DNA of 64,000 bases from Limnoperna fortunei (GCA_944474755.1 OX104122.1:11604641-11668640), one strand, 5' to 3'; numbered from the stretch's first letter, positions 51,601 through 62,205 are shown. Notes: generated by a model from the sequence alone, not told the origin. Translations and numbers: made by a program.

Positions 51601-54600
51601 TCCCGAATTCTCTGTTGATTTTGTATTTGAGGACAATTCAAAATACATCTCCTGTGATTCCTTGTTCTCAATTACGAGATCATCTCTTTTAATTTCACTA
51701 TTCATTAACGGTTTGGACTGAAATGAAAAAATATTCAGTATTATTATCGACAAGGCAAATATTTTATAAATAGCATCTTCCTTAACATAATTTACTTGTG
51801 GGCCACTCAGTTTTTTTAGGATTACACATTAATTTTTATCATCGTACGGTGTATGTTAGCGTTAATTTCGTTAAAAAGCAGATCAGACGATTTCAAGACA
51901 AAGTCATGTTATTTTATTAATAATCATTGCTATATTGAGTGATAGGGTGTACATATTTTTATGCGGATCTACCACATGAATTTGGGTCCATTCGAGCTGT
52001 AATCTCAGACAAGATCATTCGTTTTTTTAGAAGAAATCGAATTTGCAAATTTCTCTTCATTATTCAACAGTTAATATGAGAATTATGTAGCAGTTTTGTC
52101 CTTTGCACATTTCTTAATACATCGTACATATCTCATGTACACTCTAAATAATAAGAAATGTGGTTGATTTAAAGACAAAAATACAACCAATAATTACATG
52201 CGCCTTGCTTCGACATATAATTTCTTCTCAGTAATGATCAAATCAAACAGTTTAGATTTCTCAATAAATCAGTAGATACATATGCATAATACAAAAAATC
52301 TTACCAAGAAATTACAAACCAAGGGTCGACATAAAATTTACTTACACAAAAAGGAAACTAACAATCAAACAACAGATAGGGCTAATTTTTCCAGAACAGT
52401 TAGAAAGGTCTTTCTCATGATTCCTGTAATTAATTAATTTTTCTACATCATTCTGTTGTTTTGAACATGACTACATATTTTGCTGGGATATATTTTGGGC
52501 GGAATATACTATTTTTGTGGTCCTGAGTAAGATAATACATGGTTGTCAAGGACTTTTTTGGCCGTTGCATTACGGTACAGCATCATGATTTAAAAAATAT
52601 ATGGTTGCTAAGGACTTTTTTAATTGGGCTCAAATTGAAGGCCTTGACTTGGTGATCATGTTGAAAATGTATGTTTACTATATTATCTCTAACCGTTTAT
52701 ATGCAAAAAAATGATTAACCGAAATGATTCAAGGGCTGTAACTCGAAAACGGTTCATCGAACAATTTCGGACTAAATGTAACAAATGAGGGTCTTGATGG
52801 AGGAGTATATTTCCCTTTATTGTTTTCTTCTTTCTTTATAGTGTTTGAGTCGTAATTATAACAAGATTAGAGGCCTAAGGTCGAGGTCACTTCTGAACTT
52901 TGAATTTTCTTTAAGCACATGTCACTGGATGACAAAGGTTGAAGATCTCAGGTGTTTTCGACTTTGTGACTTTTTGTGATAAGCTCAGTCCTTGGAACAT
53001 GCAAGGTATACCGCTCGTCTCCGCTAGTCAGAACTTTTTAGCCAAATTATGTCATAAAGTTGTCTCAAAAGTTCCTTAACATTTGTCACTTTTCAGTCGT
53101 CTCCTATGTGTTATATATCCAGGATATTTGGGCAGATAACCCTTTAAAGAAAAACGTTTTTTTATTTTACAGGGTGAATTCCGAATAGACTTTCAGTGCC
53201 GAAAACTGGTCGCGAAAGACCAAAAAGATATGTACTTTTTAAACCGTTTGGTTTTGAAAGTTGGCGGAAAAATAAATAATCCAAGCAAAAACAATAACAT
53301 ATATCCTGTTAAAATTGTGACACCTACATATAACTTAAGTTAATAATCTTAAAAGCCACGTTTTTTTTACATATGAATCTAAGGATAACAATTCTGGTGA
53401 TCAGAAGCAAACCTACCAGATTCCATTGTTTAAAACTGCTTTTTTGAATTAAAGTAGGCCAATCTTAATACCTGCCTCAGAATATAGTAAATAATCACTT
53501 CATTTAAGTCTAATATAATATGATTAAACACCGTGCTTTAGGAAATTATCAATGTGTAAACTCCGGCGACTCAATCACAAACTAAATGACTTTATGCCAA
53601 GCATGTGAGGGAGTCAACGGAGTTTACACATTCGTAATTTCCTAAAACACAGTTTTAATTCTTATAATTCTCATAAATAGTCATTGTGATGTTTAAACCT
53701 GCAAAACCAGTTACAGAAATCCATCTTGATTTGAAAATGTACCAAAGCAGGAAAACGTTTGAATATACAAAACATAGTACCAAAGGAACATCGGTTCTGT
53801 ATATATTAATTGCAAAAACAACAATATGAAACACAATTTTTTATATATATTATATTTTATTTAAAATCTCAATCGATTTAATTAAAAATCATTAGGACAG
53901 ACAAAACATTGTTCCCTATTCCTTACTATACGCTAGCGGGGGACGCCATCTTGTTTATATTGGATACCGAAAGTAGTTCCCTTAGAGGAAATATCGATTT
54001 ATAAATTTTCTGAAATTTATATTCATATAGTGTTTTCATCCAATTAAAGCAATTAGTATACATAAATTACAGCATGAATAAAATTATTTACCTTTACATC
54101 TGTATTGCTACAGCTCTGCTCCTTTCTTTCTGTTTCAGTCAAGTTAACTTCAACTGTGATCTCATTTTCGTTTGATTCGGAATCTTAGAAATAAATAGAA
54201 GTTGCCCTTATTCGTAGATTTACTGACTAGTATATCAACTTATTAATCATAGTCGCTTCTTATAATTGACCTTTGTTCATTTGTCTTAAACAAACTTTAT
54301 TTCTATATATTTACGGACAAGTTTATACCACCCTCTCCCAAATATAGTAATGCATTTATGTTCATTGCTGTCATTAGTGCATTGTGCTTATTAATTACAA
54401 GTATATTTTTTCATGTTACAAGTAATACATTTCGATACCCGCATGAAGTATTTGCTATACTTATTTATTAGATTTACTTATCATAATATTTTTTAGAAAA
54501 CAACTACCAGGAATCATTTCATAAAAAATCTCAAATTTAGGGGATTACCTAAAATTATCTTCAACACAGATATTGACCAATCAGTTTATATAAATTTGAA

Positions 54601-57600
54601 GAAAATATTAAGGATTAGAGGAAAATCTCAATTTGAGAACTTTTAGCCCGGGCCTGTACATATTTATAGTTTAGTTTTTATACCCCCGATCGACAGAGTC
54701 GGGGGTATATAGTGGTCCTCATGTCCGTCCGTCCGTCCTTCCGTCCGTCCGTCCGTTCGTCCGTCCACATTTGGTTTCCGGATGCTAATTCAAAAAGTTT
54801 ACATCCAATTTGAATGAAACTTTGGGATATTGTTATATATCAAGTTGGTAAGAAGCCTATTGATTTTGGGGGAAATCCGTCAAATTTCAAGGTCACAGTC
54901 CACGAAAAACGTTAGAAATTTTAACAAAAAAGTTGTTTCCGGACAATAACTCAAAAAGTTTACATCCGATTTGAATGAAACTTTGGGATATTGTCATATA
55001 TCAGGTTGGTAAGAAGCCTATCGATTTAGGGGGAAATTCCTCAAATTTCAAGGTCACAGTCCACGAAAAACGTTAGAAATTTTTAGAAAAAAGTTGTTTC
55101 CGGACGATAACTCAAAAAGTTTACATCTGATTTGAATGAAACTTTGGGATATTGTCATATATCAGGTTGGTAAGAAGCCTATCGATTTTGGGGGAAATCC
55201 CTCAAATTTCAAGGTCACAGTCCACGAAAAACGTTAGAAATTTTTACAAAAAAGTTGTTTCCGGACGATAACTCAAAAAGTTTACATCTGAGTTGAATGA
55301 AACTTTGGGATATTGTCATATATCAGGTTGGTAAGAAGCCTATCGATTTTGGGAGAAATCCCTCAAATTTCAAGGTCACAGTCCACGAAAAACGTTAGAA
55401 ATTTTTACAAAAAAGTTGTTTCCGGACGATAACTCAAAAAGTTTACATCCGATTTGAATGAAACTTTGGGATATTGTCATATATATCAGGTTGGTAAGAA
55501 GCCTATCGATTTTGGGGGAAATCCATCATATTTCAAGGTCACAGTCCACGAAAAACGTTAGAAATTTTCACAAAAAAGTTGTTTCCGGACAATAACTCAA
55601 AAAGTTTGCATGTGATTTGAATGAAACTTTGGGATATTGTCATATATCAGGTTGGTAAGAAGCCTATTGATTTTTGGGGAAATCCGTCAAATTTCAAGGT
55701 CACAGTTCACGAAAAACGTTAGAAATTTTTACAAAAAAGTTGTTTCCGGACAATAACTCAAAAAGTTTGCATCCGATTTGAATGAAACTGTAAAATATTG
55801 TTATATATTTTGTTGGTAAGAAGCCTATTGATTTTGGTGGAAATCCATCAAATTTCAAGGTCACAGTCCACGAAAAACGTTAGAAATTTTCACAAAAGCG
55901 GGCGTATCAGTGATCACTAGATCAACTTTGTCTAGTTTTAGTACATGCATTTAAAATTTTTTTTTAAAAAGAATGTCAATGTAGTACTGAAACTAAAGGT
56001 GGAGTCTGATTGCCGACATGGGTTCGGTATACAATTAACTTAGTCATTTGATTGGATCACCACCGCGAGAACACTAAGATTGCGCGATCTAGCCGTACTA
56101 CATGCAGTATCTGCTCAACTCCAACTATACATGACAACAAGTATTACAAGTTTTCCTGCTGAAATGCAGGAGGTTTACAGTGTATACCGCCTTCATCGCC
56201 CAATAAAAACTAGACGCCATGATCACGATATCTGCAAAATTGCTGAAAGAGGCGTAAAACTCCATTTAAACAAAAAAACTCTGAATACTTATTAGTACCA
56301 TTCTTACTTAATTATTGGACCTACCTGTGACATAGTCTGCTTTATTTAAGTTTAACAAGTCTGAGAACAAATTCCTGAAAAGAATTTTTTGAGGTTCACC
56401 ATTAGAAGTTATTAATTAGGAGTTTGTTTCTCAGTGTATATGTTTGTAGAGCTTTTATATTTTCTCTCAGAACATTTAATATTATGCATGAAGTTCATGG
56501 ATTGGAACATGTAAGTTGGTGTCACCTTTTTGCTACAACCCCACAATAGTATATCATATATGATTCCTATCCCGTTACTTATACTCTCAGTGTATGGTGT
56601 GTTCTTGTAATCTCCTTTGCACGCATACTACGATATAGGCCGAATTTTACCGCTGTTATTATCCGATGTTAGTTTTGTGATTTGTAGGATTAACGTTGCC
56701 AAAAAAGAGAGGGTACGATTATTCGTTCTAACTACGGTAGTATTCTTACTGATTTTGTTTGTTTTAATTTATTACAGCTTTTTGTTTGGTTAATTAATTA
56801 CATGCTTACCTACGGAAGCCCTTAGTGCCATGCTGTGTTTTATTTTTAAGTCGTTATAATGACTTACTTACTAGTTATAACGACATAGTTACTGGTTTTT
56901 AACGATTTGGTTACTCGTTAAAACGACAGCTTACTCGTTATTGTGACTTAGCTTAATCGTTAAAGCAACTTAAATTACTAGTTATAACGACTTAGCTTTT
57001 CTTCATGCAGTTGCATATCTCCATATGATGTACTTCCTTCAAGTAAAGTTTCATCAAAATCTATTAATGGGTTTAGGAGGAGTTGCACTTAAGAGTTAAG
57101 GGGACATAATTATGTTAATCTTAAAAAGATTTAGGTAGGTTGTTATAACGAGTAAGTTAGTCGTTCTAACGAGATACTGAGTAGTTATAACGAGATACTA
57201 AGTAGTTATAACGAGTTACTACATCTTTTTATAACGAGTTACTAAGTCGTTATAACGAGTAACTAAGTCATTATAACGAATAAGTAAGTCATCATAATGA
57301 GTAAGCTAAGTCGTATAACGAGTAAGTAAGTCGTTATAACGAGTAACTAAGTCATGATAACTAGTAACTAAGTAATCATAACGGGTAAGTATAGATCGTT
57401 TTAACGAGTAAGTAAGTCGTAATAACGACTTAAAAATAAAACACAACATGGCCCTAACGAACTTACGTACTTACCTCTCTCTTCTATCTGGTATTTTTTT
57501 CAGAAAAGATAAGATGTTTTCTATATCTGGCCTGATGTCAAATTTGGCACACAAATTGTAAACTTGTACTGTCTCTACCCAGTGGGTTCTTCTTTGGTTT

Positions 57601-58547
57601 TCATATTTCAGACTCTGAATAGGAAGCTGTTGTTTATAAAATAAGTCTTTCAACACTTCTGTTGCAGGCCTAGGATTATCGCATTTTGTCTCATTGGCAT
57701 ATTCCAACTGGTACGGATATCTTAAATCTGGGTTAAGAAGCGCAAATAAAATCATGGAATACGACCAAATATCCATTCGTTTAAGATCGTTTAAATTCAT
57801 TTGCGTTCTTCCATCGTGAAGAAATATTTCGGGTGCCATATATGCCGGTGTTCCTCTATATACATTACTAGTCCTGGTGTGTATGAAGCTACCCGTTTGT
57901 ACCAGCCTAGCTCTACTTTCCCCGAAGTCAGTTAGTTTTGCTATTACTGGTTTTTTAAACCAAAGTGTACTAAGATCTGTACTTTCAGAACAACAATAAT
58001 GTTGATTGGAAACTAGAACATTTTCAGGTTTAAGGTCTCTGTGAGCTATGTTATTTTTATGAAGGTATGCAAGTCCGCCACAAACGTCTGTAGCGATAAA
58101 TTTCTGCAAGTGTTCAAATCCTTCACTGTCATAGTTGTCTACAAATTTTAGAAGATCTTTCAATGAACATGCCATGAAATCCTGACCAAAAGGTTTAAAA
58201 TCAAAGTAAACGTATTCCATTAAAAATCCCACATTACCGGTATCGTTCGTGTCGCACACGCTATCGAACTTTACTATATTTTCATGGTTTAACATGTGTA
58301 AAACTCTAGCCTCTTTAATAAATAAACGCTTACTAGCTTCATCTTCTACTATCAGCTCTTTAAGCACCAATTTTCTCTTTTTTAACTCGCACAAAGATAT
58401 GTGTCCGTAACTGCCGCGTCCTATGGTCTTTATCCTTTTAATTTCACTCGGACTACTAAGAGGCAATCCATCTGTCAGGTCTCTTTTTTCAACAATGCCA
58501 GCAGCCCGTTTCCGAGGAGGTAACAGCTTAGGTAATTTAAATGACAT
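43341..58547 (-). CDS. Kinase - C76-like protease - MULE transposase fusion gene, 8 exons, 1663 residues
   Basis: Eight minus-strand exons (58547-57475, 56374-56325, 54183-54092, 51717-51583, 49706-49608, 48858-48667, 47926-47212, 45976-43341) have GT/AG borders, and all seven junctions agree in codon phase, giving 4992 nt with stop. Domains: protein kinase about residues 36-355 with complete catalytic motifs; Asn/Ser/Glu-rich linker 358-547; protease-like domain about 555-740 resembling the herpesvirus tegument N-terminal family (peptidase C76 deubiquitinases), with Gln561, Cys576, Asp704, His706; MULE transposase with Asp1089, Asp1156, C1185xxH1188, Glu1293; SWIM finger C1453xC1455...C1464xH1466; Cys-rich tail. 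A phosphorylating, ubiquitin-cleaving and DNA-cleaving protein in one chain is my inference. It could be a transposon gene or a domesticated host gene. No signal peptide; nuclear action expected. Two adjacent genes is the alternative, but the phase chain argues against it. Confidence 0.75.
46545..46690 (-). mobile_element. Partial SINE, family A, minus strand
   Basis: In intron 7 of the fusion gene. The reverse complement carries 'ccaagagcacgacggggttt'-like and 'ggattgccagttttcc' body landmarks plus a decayed tRNA-like head. Confidence 0.6.
47212..47926 (-). CDS. Exon 7: C76/tegument-type cysteine protease-like domain
   Basis: Acceptor ctttaatttag; 238 codons plus one base to the donor ACAACAG|GTAAAA. 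Motifs: HFHQ (Gln561), GTQC (Cys576), DDWNPNDIDNILKQGD, DELP, and IFDPHARN (Asp704 and His706, two apart as in this protease family), followed by GKACILHF. The order GxQC ... W..xDID.IL..GD ... FD.H.R..G is that of the Herpes_teg_N/C76 fold. Reading past the donor continues open for about 45 codons, so intron retention would still make protein. Confidence 0.7.
48190..48440. repeat. Compound ACAT / ATGT / GATG microsatellite
   Basis: (ACAT)n at 48200-48235, then (ATGT)n, (ATGG)n and (ATGT)n at 48270-48362, then (ACAT)n again at 48413-48433. The opposite orientations can form a hairpin. In intron 6. Confidence 0.9.
48474..48575 (+). repeat. Fragment of the SINE-B tail
   Basis: Resembles the 3' part of the element at 58796: 'gtataaatatttgatattaa' then 'ctgttt', 'tgcttcagac' and 'actggatatatattatat'. 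No tRNA-like head. In intron 6. Confidence 0.5.
48576..48663 (+). repeat. (TTTA)n tract
   Basis: About fifteen uninterrupted TTTA units and then a T-rich decayed part, ending next to the exon 6 donor. Confidence 0.9.
48667..48858 (-). CDS. Exon 6: linker
   Basis: Acceptor taatgttttcag and donor ACTTG|GTATAA. Exactly 64 codons, phase 0 on both sides. A long (TTTA)n tract begins only a few bases past the donor. The plus-strand frame here is a shadow. Confidence 0.7.
49010..49432 (-). repeat. Dispersed family C, minus-strand copy, uninterrupted
   Basis: In intron 5. Landmarks: 'ctgggagggttctcagtgct', 'gtggcggataggggaga', 'ggccgcggaccgtagtgg', 'tgtagccgctacaaaaggct' and a terminal 'atccaatcaatcaatt'. 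It serves as the empty-site comparison for the SINE in the 23.2-kb copy. Confidence 0.65.
49608..49706 (-). CDS. Exon 5: Asn-rich linker
   Basis: Acceptor tttctatttcag and donor ACAAG|GTATCC. Exactly 33 codons, phase 0 on both sides. Starts TESNNENNN, echoing the composition of exon 3, so linker exons may have arisen by duplication. Confidence 0.7.
50100..51440 (+). repeat. Dispersed 'ggcaataactcctacaaggg' repeat, interrupted by a MITE
   Basis: In intron 4. A diverged first unit ('ggggcaataactatta', 'ggcagccatgttgagtcggg') is followed by a second ('caattactcctacaagggtc', 'ggcgatgttggttggcctgc', 'gcaaagtttcaagaaggg') that resumes after 51359 with 'aaacattacgacgacaacga' and 'gccaagtgattgcaatagct'. 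Confidence 0.5.
50756..51358. mobile_element. 603-bp MITE with TTAA target duplication
   Basis: Begins GGGGATGCAGGACAC and ends GTGTCCTGCATCCCC, with TTAA on both sides (50752-50755 and 51359-51362). The interior is AT-rich and non-coding. TTAA duplications point to the piggyBac or Kolobok superfamilies. Confidence 0.75.
51583..51717 (-). CDS. Exon 4: linker
   Basis: Acceptor ttttcatttcag and donor CTGTG|GTAGAT. Exactly 45 codons, phase 0 on both sides; Ser/Asn/Glu-rich with no recognised motif. Confidence 0.7.
53524..53658. mobile_element. Fold-back element
   Basis: Arms of about 48 bp (53524-53572 and 53611-53658) are reverse complements with several mismatches, around a ~38-bp loop. In intron 3. 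Confidence 0.65.
54092..54183 (-). CDS. Exon 3: acidic linker
   Basis: Acceptor atttctaag and donor AAAG|GTAAAT. 92 nt (two bases plus 30 codons), ending in phase 0. Rich in Glu, Asn, Thr and Ser. Confidence 0.75.
54679..55935 (+). repeat. 161-bp tandem array headed by a hairpin and CCGT run
   Basis: A TATACCCCCGA/TCGGGGGTATA hairpin (54679-54709) is followed by (CCGT)n (about 54724-54766) and then seven units of about 161 bp starting near 54768, 54932, 55093, 55254, 55415, 55578 and 55739. Each unit has 'tttccggacgataactcaaa', 'gaaactttgggatattgtca' and 'caaggtcacagtccacgaaa'. It ends 'gatcactagatcaact'. In intron 2 of the fusion gene. Confidence 0.85.
56055..56285 (+). mobile_element. Decayed SINE, family A
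   Basis: 'caccgcgagaacactaagat', 'aagttttcctgctg', 'cccaataaaaactagacgcc' and 'aaaattgctgaaagaggcgt' match the family in order. Ends about 40 bp before exon 2 of the fusion gene. Confidence 0.55.
56325..56374 (-). CDS. Exon 2: 50-nt linker exon
   Basis: Acceptor attcttttcag and donor ACAG|GTAGGT. It takes one base to complete the kinase exon's last codon (Arg), reads NLFSDLLNLNKADYVT, and leaves one base, which exon 3 completes as Asp. Its length is what reconciles the phases of exons 1 and 3. Confidence 0.75.
56818..57455. mobile_element. Fold-back element built from GTTATAACGAGTAAGTAAGTC units
   Basis: Left end GTGCCATGCTGTGTTTTATT and right end reverse-complement GGGCCATGTTGTGTTTTATT are terminal inverted repeats. 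The arms are tandem variants of an ~20-bp unit with ACGAG, TAAGT and TCGTTATA. It fills much of intron 1 and ends about 20 bp from the kinase exon donor at 57474. Confidence 0.75.
57475..58547 (-). CDS. Exon 1: Ser/Thr protein kinase domain
   Basis: Starts MSFKLPKLLPPRKR with a basic N-terminus. Kinase landmarks: Gly-loop G43RGSYG48, ATP Lys63 (LVLKEL), helix-C Glu79, catalytic H169RDLKPEN176, D207FG209, GTPAYMAPE ending at 240, and D259IW. All are intact, so activity is expected. HRDLKPEN and GTPAYMAPE favour Ser/Thr specificity, perhaps TKL-like. The exon ends in phase 2 at the consensus donor AG|GTAAGT. A possible acceptor (attttag) five bases before the ATG suggests an upstream non-coding exon. 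Confidence 0.85.
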
Positions 58548-58552
58548 ACTGT

Positions 58553-58795
58553 CTAAAATATAATTATGAGTATATAATTGTTAATTTGGACATAGGGTTC
58601 GAAACCTGAATCGTAATTGTATTTCTGCAATTATAATATTTAAACCCATTAATCCCTACACAACATACAGGTGTAGTGGATCATCGAGTTACGGTAAATG
58701 TTCGAGTTAGTGTTCGTTTTAAAATTCGTGTTGGAATTCAAATTTCGAGTTCGAGTTGGAATTTGAGTTTTATTTTGAGTTGATCATAAGAGTTA
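58553..58795. other. 5' flank of the fusion gene
   Basis: No TATA box could be assigned. A run of ttcgagtt and gagttgg motifs at about 58690-58790 is mirrored (reverse complement) at 60655-60720. Confidence 0.35.
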
Positions 58796-59080
58796 CGATT
58801 AACCCCAGTTAATGAAGCTATATTTTTATATAGCGGATTTGGCCGAGGGGTCTAGACCGCTGGACATAGTGCAGGCGAATTGGTGCCACAGTGTCACAAC
58901 GGTGTAAGTTCGAATCCCGCTGAGTGAAAGCAAAAATTTGACAGTGTTAAAAATCTAATTCTAACAGTGTTGGGCTTAATTTGTAGACGTATATATAAAT
59001 ATTTGATATTAACCCTGTATTTCTGATGTTTCAGAAAACCGCTGGATAAATATATAATATGGTTTTCACAATACTTAGAC
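58796..59080 (+). mobile_element. tRNA-headed SINE, family B, copy 1
   Basis: Head with box A TTGGCCGAGGGGTCT and box B AGTTCGAATCCC, like class II tRNAs, preceded by 'gttaatgaagctatattttt'. Body: 'gcaaaaatttgacagtgtta', 'gggcttaatttgtagacgta', then a tail shared with 48474-48575. Confidence 0.7.
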
Positions 59081-59224
59081 GTTTGTATATAATTACTTAC
59101 TGTGACTGTATGACAAGTAACTTTGTCATCCTATATAATGTATACAAAAAATGCTGAAGTAGATTAATACTTATTGGTTACGAAAATTCCATCGTCACAC
59201 GCTAGTACACATGTGCTATATCTA

Positions 59225-59411
59225 CGATTCACCCCGGTTAATGAAGCTATATTTTTATATCGCGGATTTGGCCGAGGGGTCTAGACCGCTGGACATAGTG
59301 CAGGCGAATTAGTGTCCCAACGGTGTGAGTTCGAATCCCGCTGAGGTAAAGCAAAAATTTGACAGTGTTAAAAATCGAATTCTAACAGTGATGGGCCTAA
59401 TTTGTAGACGT
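59225..59411 (+). mobile_element. tRNA-headed SINE, family B, copy 2
   Basis: Same head and body as copy 1, about 430 bp downstream in the same orientation, with a shorter anticodon-region spacer and an earlier 3' end. Confidence 0.7.
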
Positions 59412-61047
59412 ATAATGTAGTGTAATGCTTAAGAGACACCAGTGTTTTTTAATATCGTTAACGTTGATTTAAAAGATCGTTTTGAATTCAAAATCGTTGA
59501 ATGTTGGATAAAAATATTTTCAAATTAATTAATGTAAATGTATAAATATGTATCATAACATTCCTTTAGAAGATGAGAACTACTTCTCATCGGATTTTCA
59601 AATCAATAAACAAATACGATACAACGTGTTGTATAATTAAAAAGCTATTTCAGATTTAAAAAAAACAACCTTTTATTAATTTAAAAAAGGATGAACCAGT
59701 AAAATACAGTCTTTGTTCTCAAATGTGTAGCAAGCTGTACGGCCGGTACGGTTCGAATCGTACCACTTTAAATTTCAGGTACGGAAACCGTACCAGTTTT
59801 TTTGGCAAATTGAAATAAAAAATGATAGAATTTCATTACATATACTCTGTAATTTGTGAAACGTAAAACATAAATATATACTTTTTTTAATAACTTCAAT
59901 ATATAACAGCAACCGCTACGATCTCGAGCGCAGTTTGGCAAGTGACAAATACTTGCACAAGGAAACCCCCATTCGCGGTAAACGGGTTAACGACCCTTAA
60001 CTGACCGTGCCACTTTTTGTCTGGGTGCTACGCCTATGAAGATGAAATGAGGTGCGCATCGGCATGTGTGTGACATGTAGTAATTTTACGTTATGTATTG
60101 TGAACGGTGTTGCTTTGATTTGATTTGATTTGTATCTGTTTTCTTTTTATTTTTTTTTCAATTTATTTTACTATAGCTTTATTACAAAGAACATTCCAAT
60201 AATAATAAGAAAGTTGCATTTAAACCCTGAGAAGATGAGGGCACAAGAGTCTTTTACGGGCGAAAGGAGGGCAATATCAGGCTTTAGTAAGCCTCAACAA
60301 TAGAGTGTACAAGTTAGCAAAATAGATAGGTTGTTTATTCTTTAATAGTGCATCAACATACAAAAAAATTTAAGCCTGATCCACGGGTGTGGATATTAGG
60401 CTGTCCCAGGGGTAAATACCTCAAAATACAATGTTTAATTGTACCTTAAAATATCTGGTAAAACAATGCATAGAAAAAATAACAATATTCTTAGTTGTGA
60501 CCTATAAACAACAGTCCGAGCCTATGAAAGACGAAAATTAAAACATAATCCGGGGCAAGAAATAATCTTATCTGATTCCTGTTGAAATAACTGTTGGCAC
60601 TTTGTACCGAACATGCGTGTTTTTATAAGACACGTTTTTATTTGGATCCAAAAATATTGGAAATCCAACTCGAAGTTGAAATCAAACTCGAAGTTTAACT
60701 CGAAATCTAACTCGATTATCTACAACACCAGATCGCACTGTAAAGTTTTATTTGTTATAGAGAGAACTCAATTGTGATTCGATGATATTAAATTTATATT
60801 TTGATAAATTAACGCTTTGAGTAATAAAGCACGATTTTATTAAAGGTTTGCATCATTTGGAATAACATTGATCTGGTTATGTTATTTAGTGGACTTGTAA
60901 TATTTTTCTGAGGATAGGGCCAATAATAGGCGATTCTATATTTTTTAGCAATCTCTTTGCATTGTAAATATTAATTTTAAATTTCTTCCCCCGCTGTAAC
61001 TTGGTAAAACATTTTTTGGAAATATTGATTTGATCTGAATGTTATTT
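59412..61047. other. No gene seen
   Basis: AT-rich intergenic sequence. Contains repeated 'aactcgaa' motifs at about 60655-60720 but no supported exon. Confidence 0.4.
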
Positions 61048-61293
61048 TAACGCCACTTTCAGCAATTGTTCAGCTATATCAAGGCGTCCAGTTTTTATGG
61101 GGGGGGGGGGGGGGGGACCGGAGTACACGGAGAAAGAACCCCGACCTGCGGTAGGAAAACTGGCAATCCTTTTCAATTAAGATTGGAGTCCAGTACACCT
61201 TGTCTGAAGTGAGAATCGAACCCGCAATCTCAGTGTTGACAGACCACGTGATCAATAGTAGACGAACTACCTTAACCACTCGGCCACCGAGCG
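61048..61293 (-). mobile_element. SINE, family A, minus-strand copy with homopolymer runs
   Basis: Near full-length copy. An 18-base G run (61099-61116) interrupts the body where other copies have 'ctcccccaat', and a 14-base C run (61294-61307) abuts the tRNA-head end. Confidence 0.8.
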
Positions 61294-62205
61294 CCCCCCC
61301 CCCCCCCTACCGCCAGGAAATAAACAAAACACCAAATAAATATCAGTAATAATAATATCAGTATATTTGTTATTTCATCTTTTCATCATTTGCAATTACT
61401 TTTTGATAAATACATTTGTAACTTGCTTGTACTGAAATTACATGTGTTTATTTGTTGCAAAGTTTCGAAAAAGTTTGTTCACCACAAAATTCTGCTTAAA
61501 AAATCTTGTCACTCCGCTGATTATAAGCCGGAAAAATATTAAATGCCCTTAATTACCTCGTAACTGCAAGATATCATTTTGTACTAACGAGATGTCTATC
61601 TCGTAATTTTGAGATAACTATCTCGTTAGAACGAAATATTATTTTGTTATAACAAGATCGTTTGTCTAAGTTCGTTTCCAGTGCCTTTATAAAATCACAT
61701 ATCAGTTTAATTTAGTACAGTATGAAGCAAGTAAACTTATGCTTCTTTGCATATAAAGCTTAAAAGAAGATATCACAGATGGAAACTTCTACCCCTAATT
61801 AAGAATAAAATAATTGCAGCTTTGTAAAAAAAACAGCACTATGGGCGATTTGCGTGAAAATTTAATTTAAGCATGCGCGAGTAAGCATACATATAGTTTG
61901 GATATGGATACCCTGACATCTAATTGTGAAAAGCTACACCATAAAGGCTAAATTAAATGTGTATGAAAAAATTGTTACTTTTGTTTCTTTTACAATTACA
62001 AAAGATGAAATTGCTAGTTAGGTTAGCACAAGAAAAAGTAGTCATCAAAACGGTTAATTACTTACCTCAATTAATTTTCAACGTGTATCCAAACAAATAT
62101 GAGTTAAATTTGTTGGAGCTTGTTATACGTTTAGTTAGCTAGATATTGTATTAATGGGATTACGAATTTCTGATGAAGTCGTTTGATATACGCCAATATA
62201 CACAG
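61294..62205. other. No gene seen
   Basis: A short 'ctaacgagatgtctatctcg'-type inverted motif lies at about 61590-61660. Otherwise nothing supported. Confidence 0.35.

Noticed and set aside
54768..55900. CRISPR-like array
   Set aside because: The 161-bp units are contiguous tandem repeats with no unique spacers, in a eukaryotic intron.
58840..58930. Possible tRNA-Leu/Ser gene
   Set aside because: Two copies with different spacers and a shared non-tRNA body show it is a SINE.
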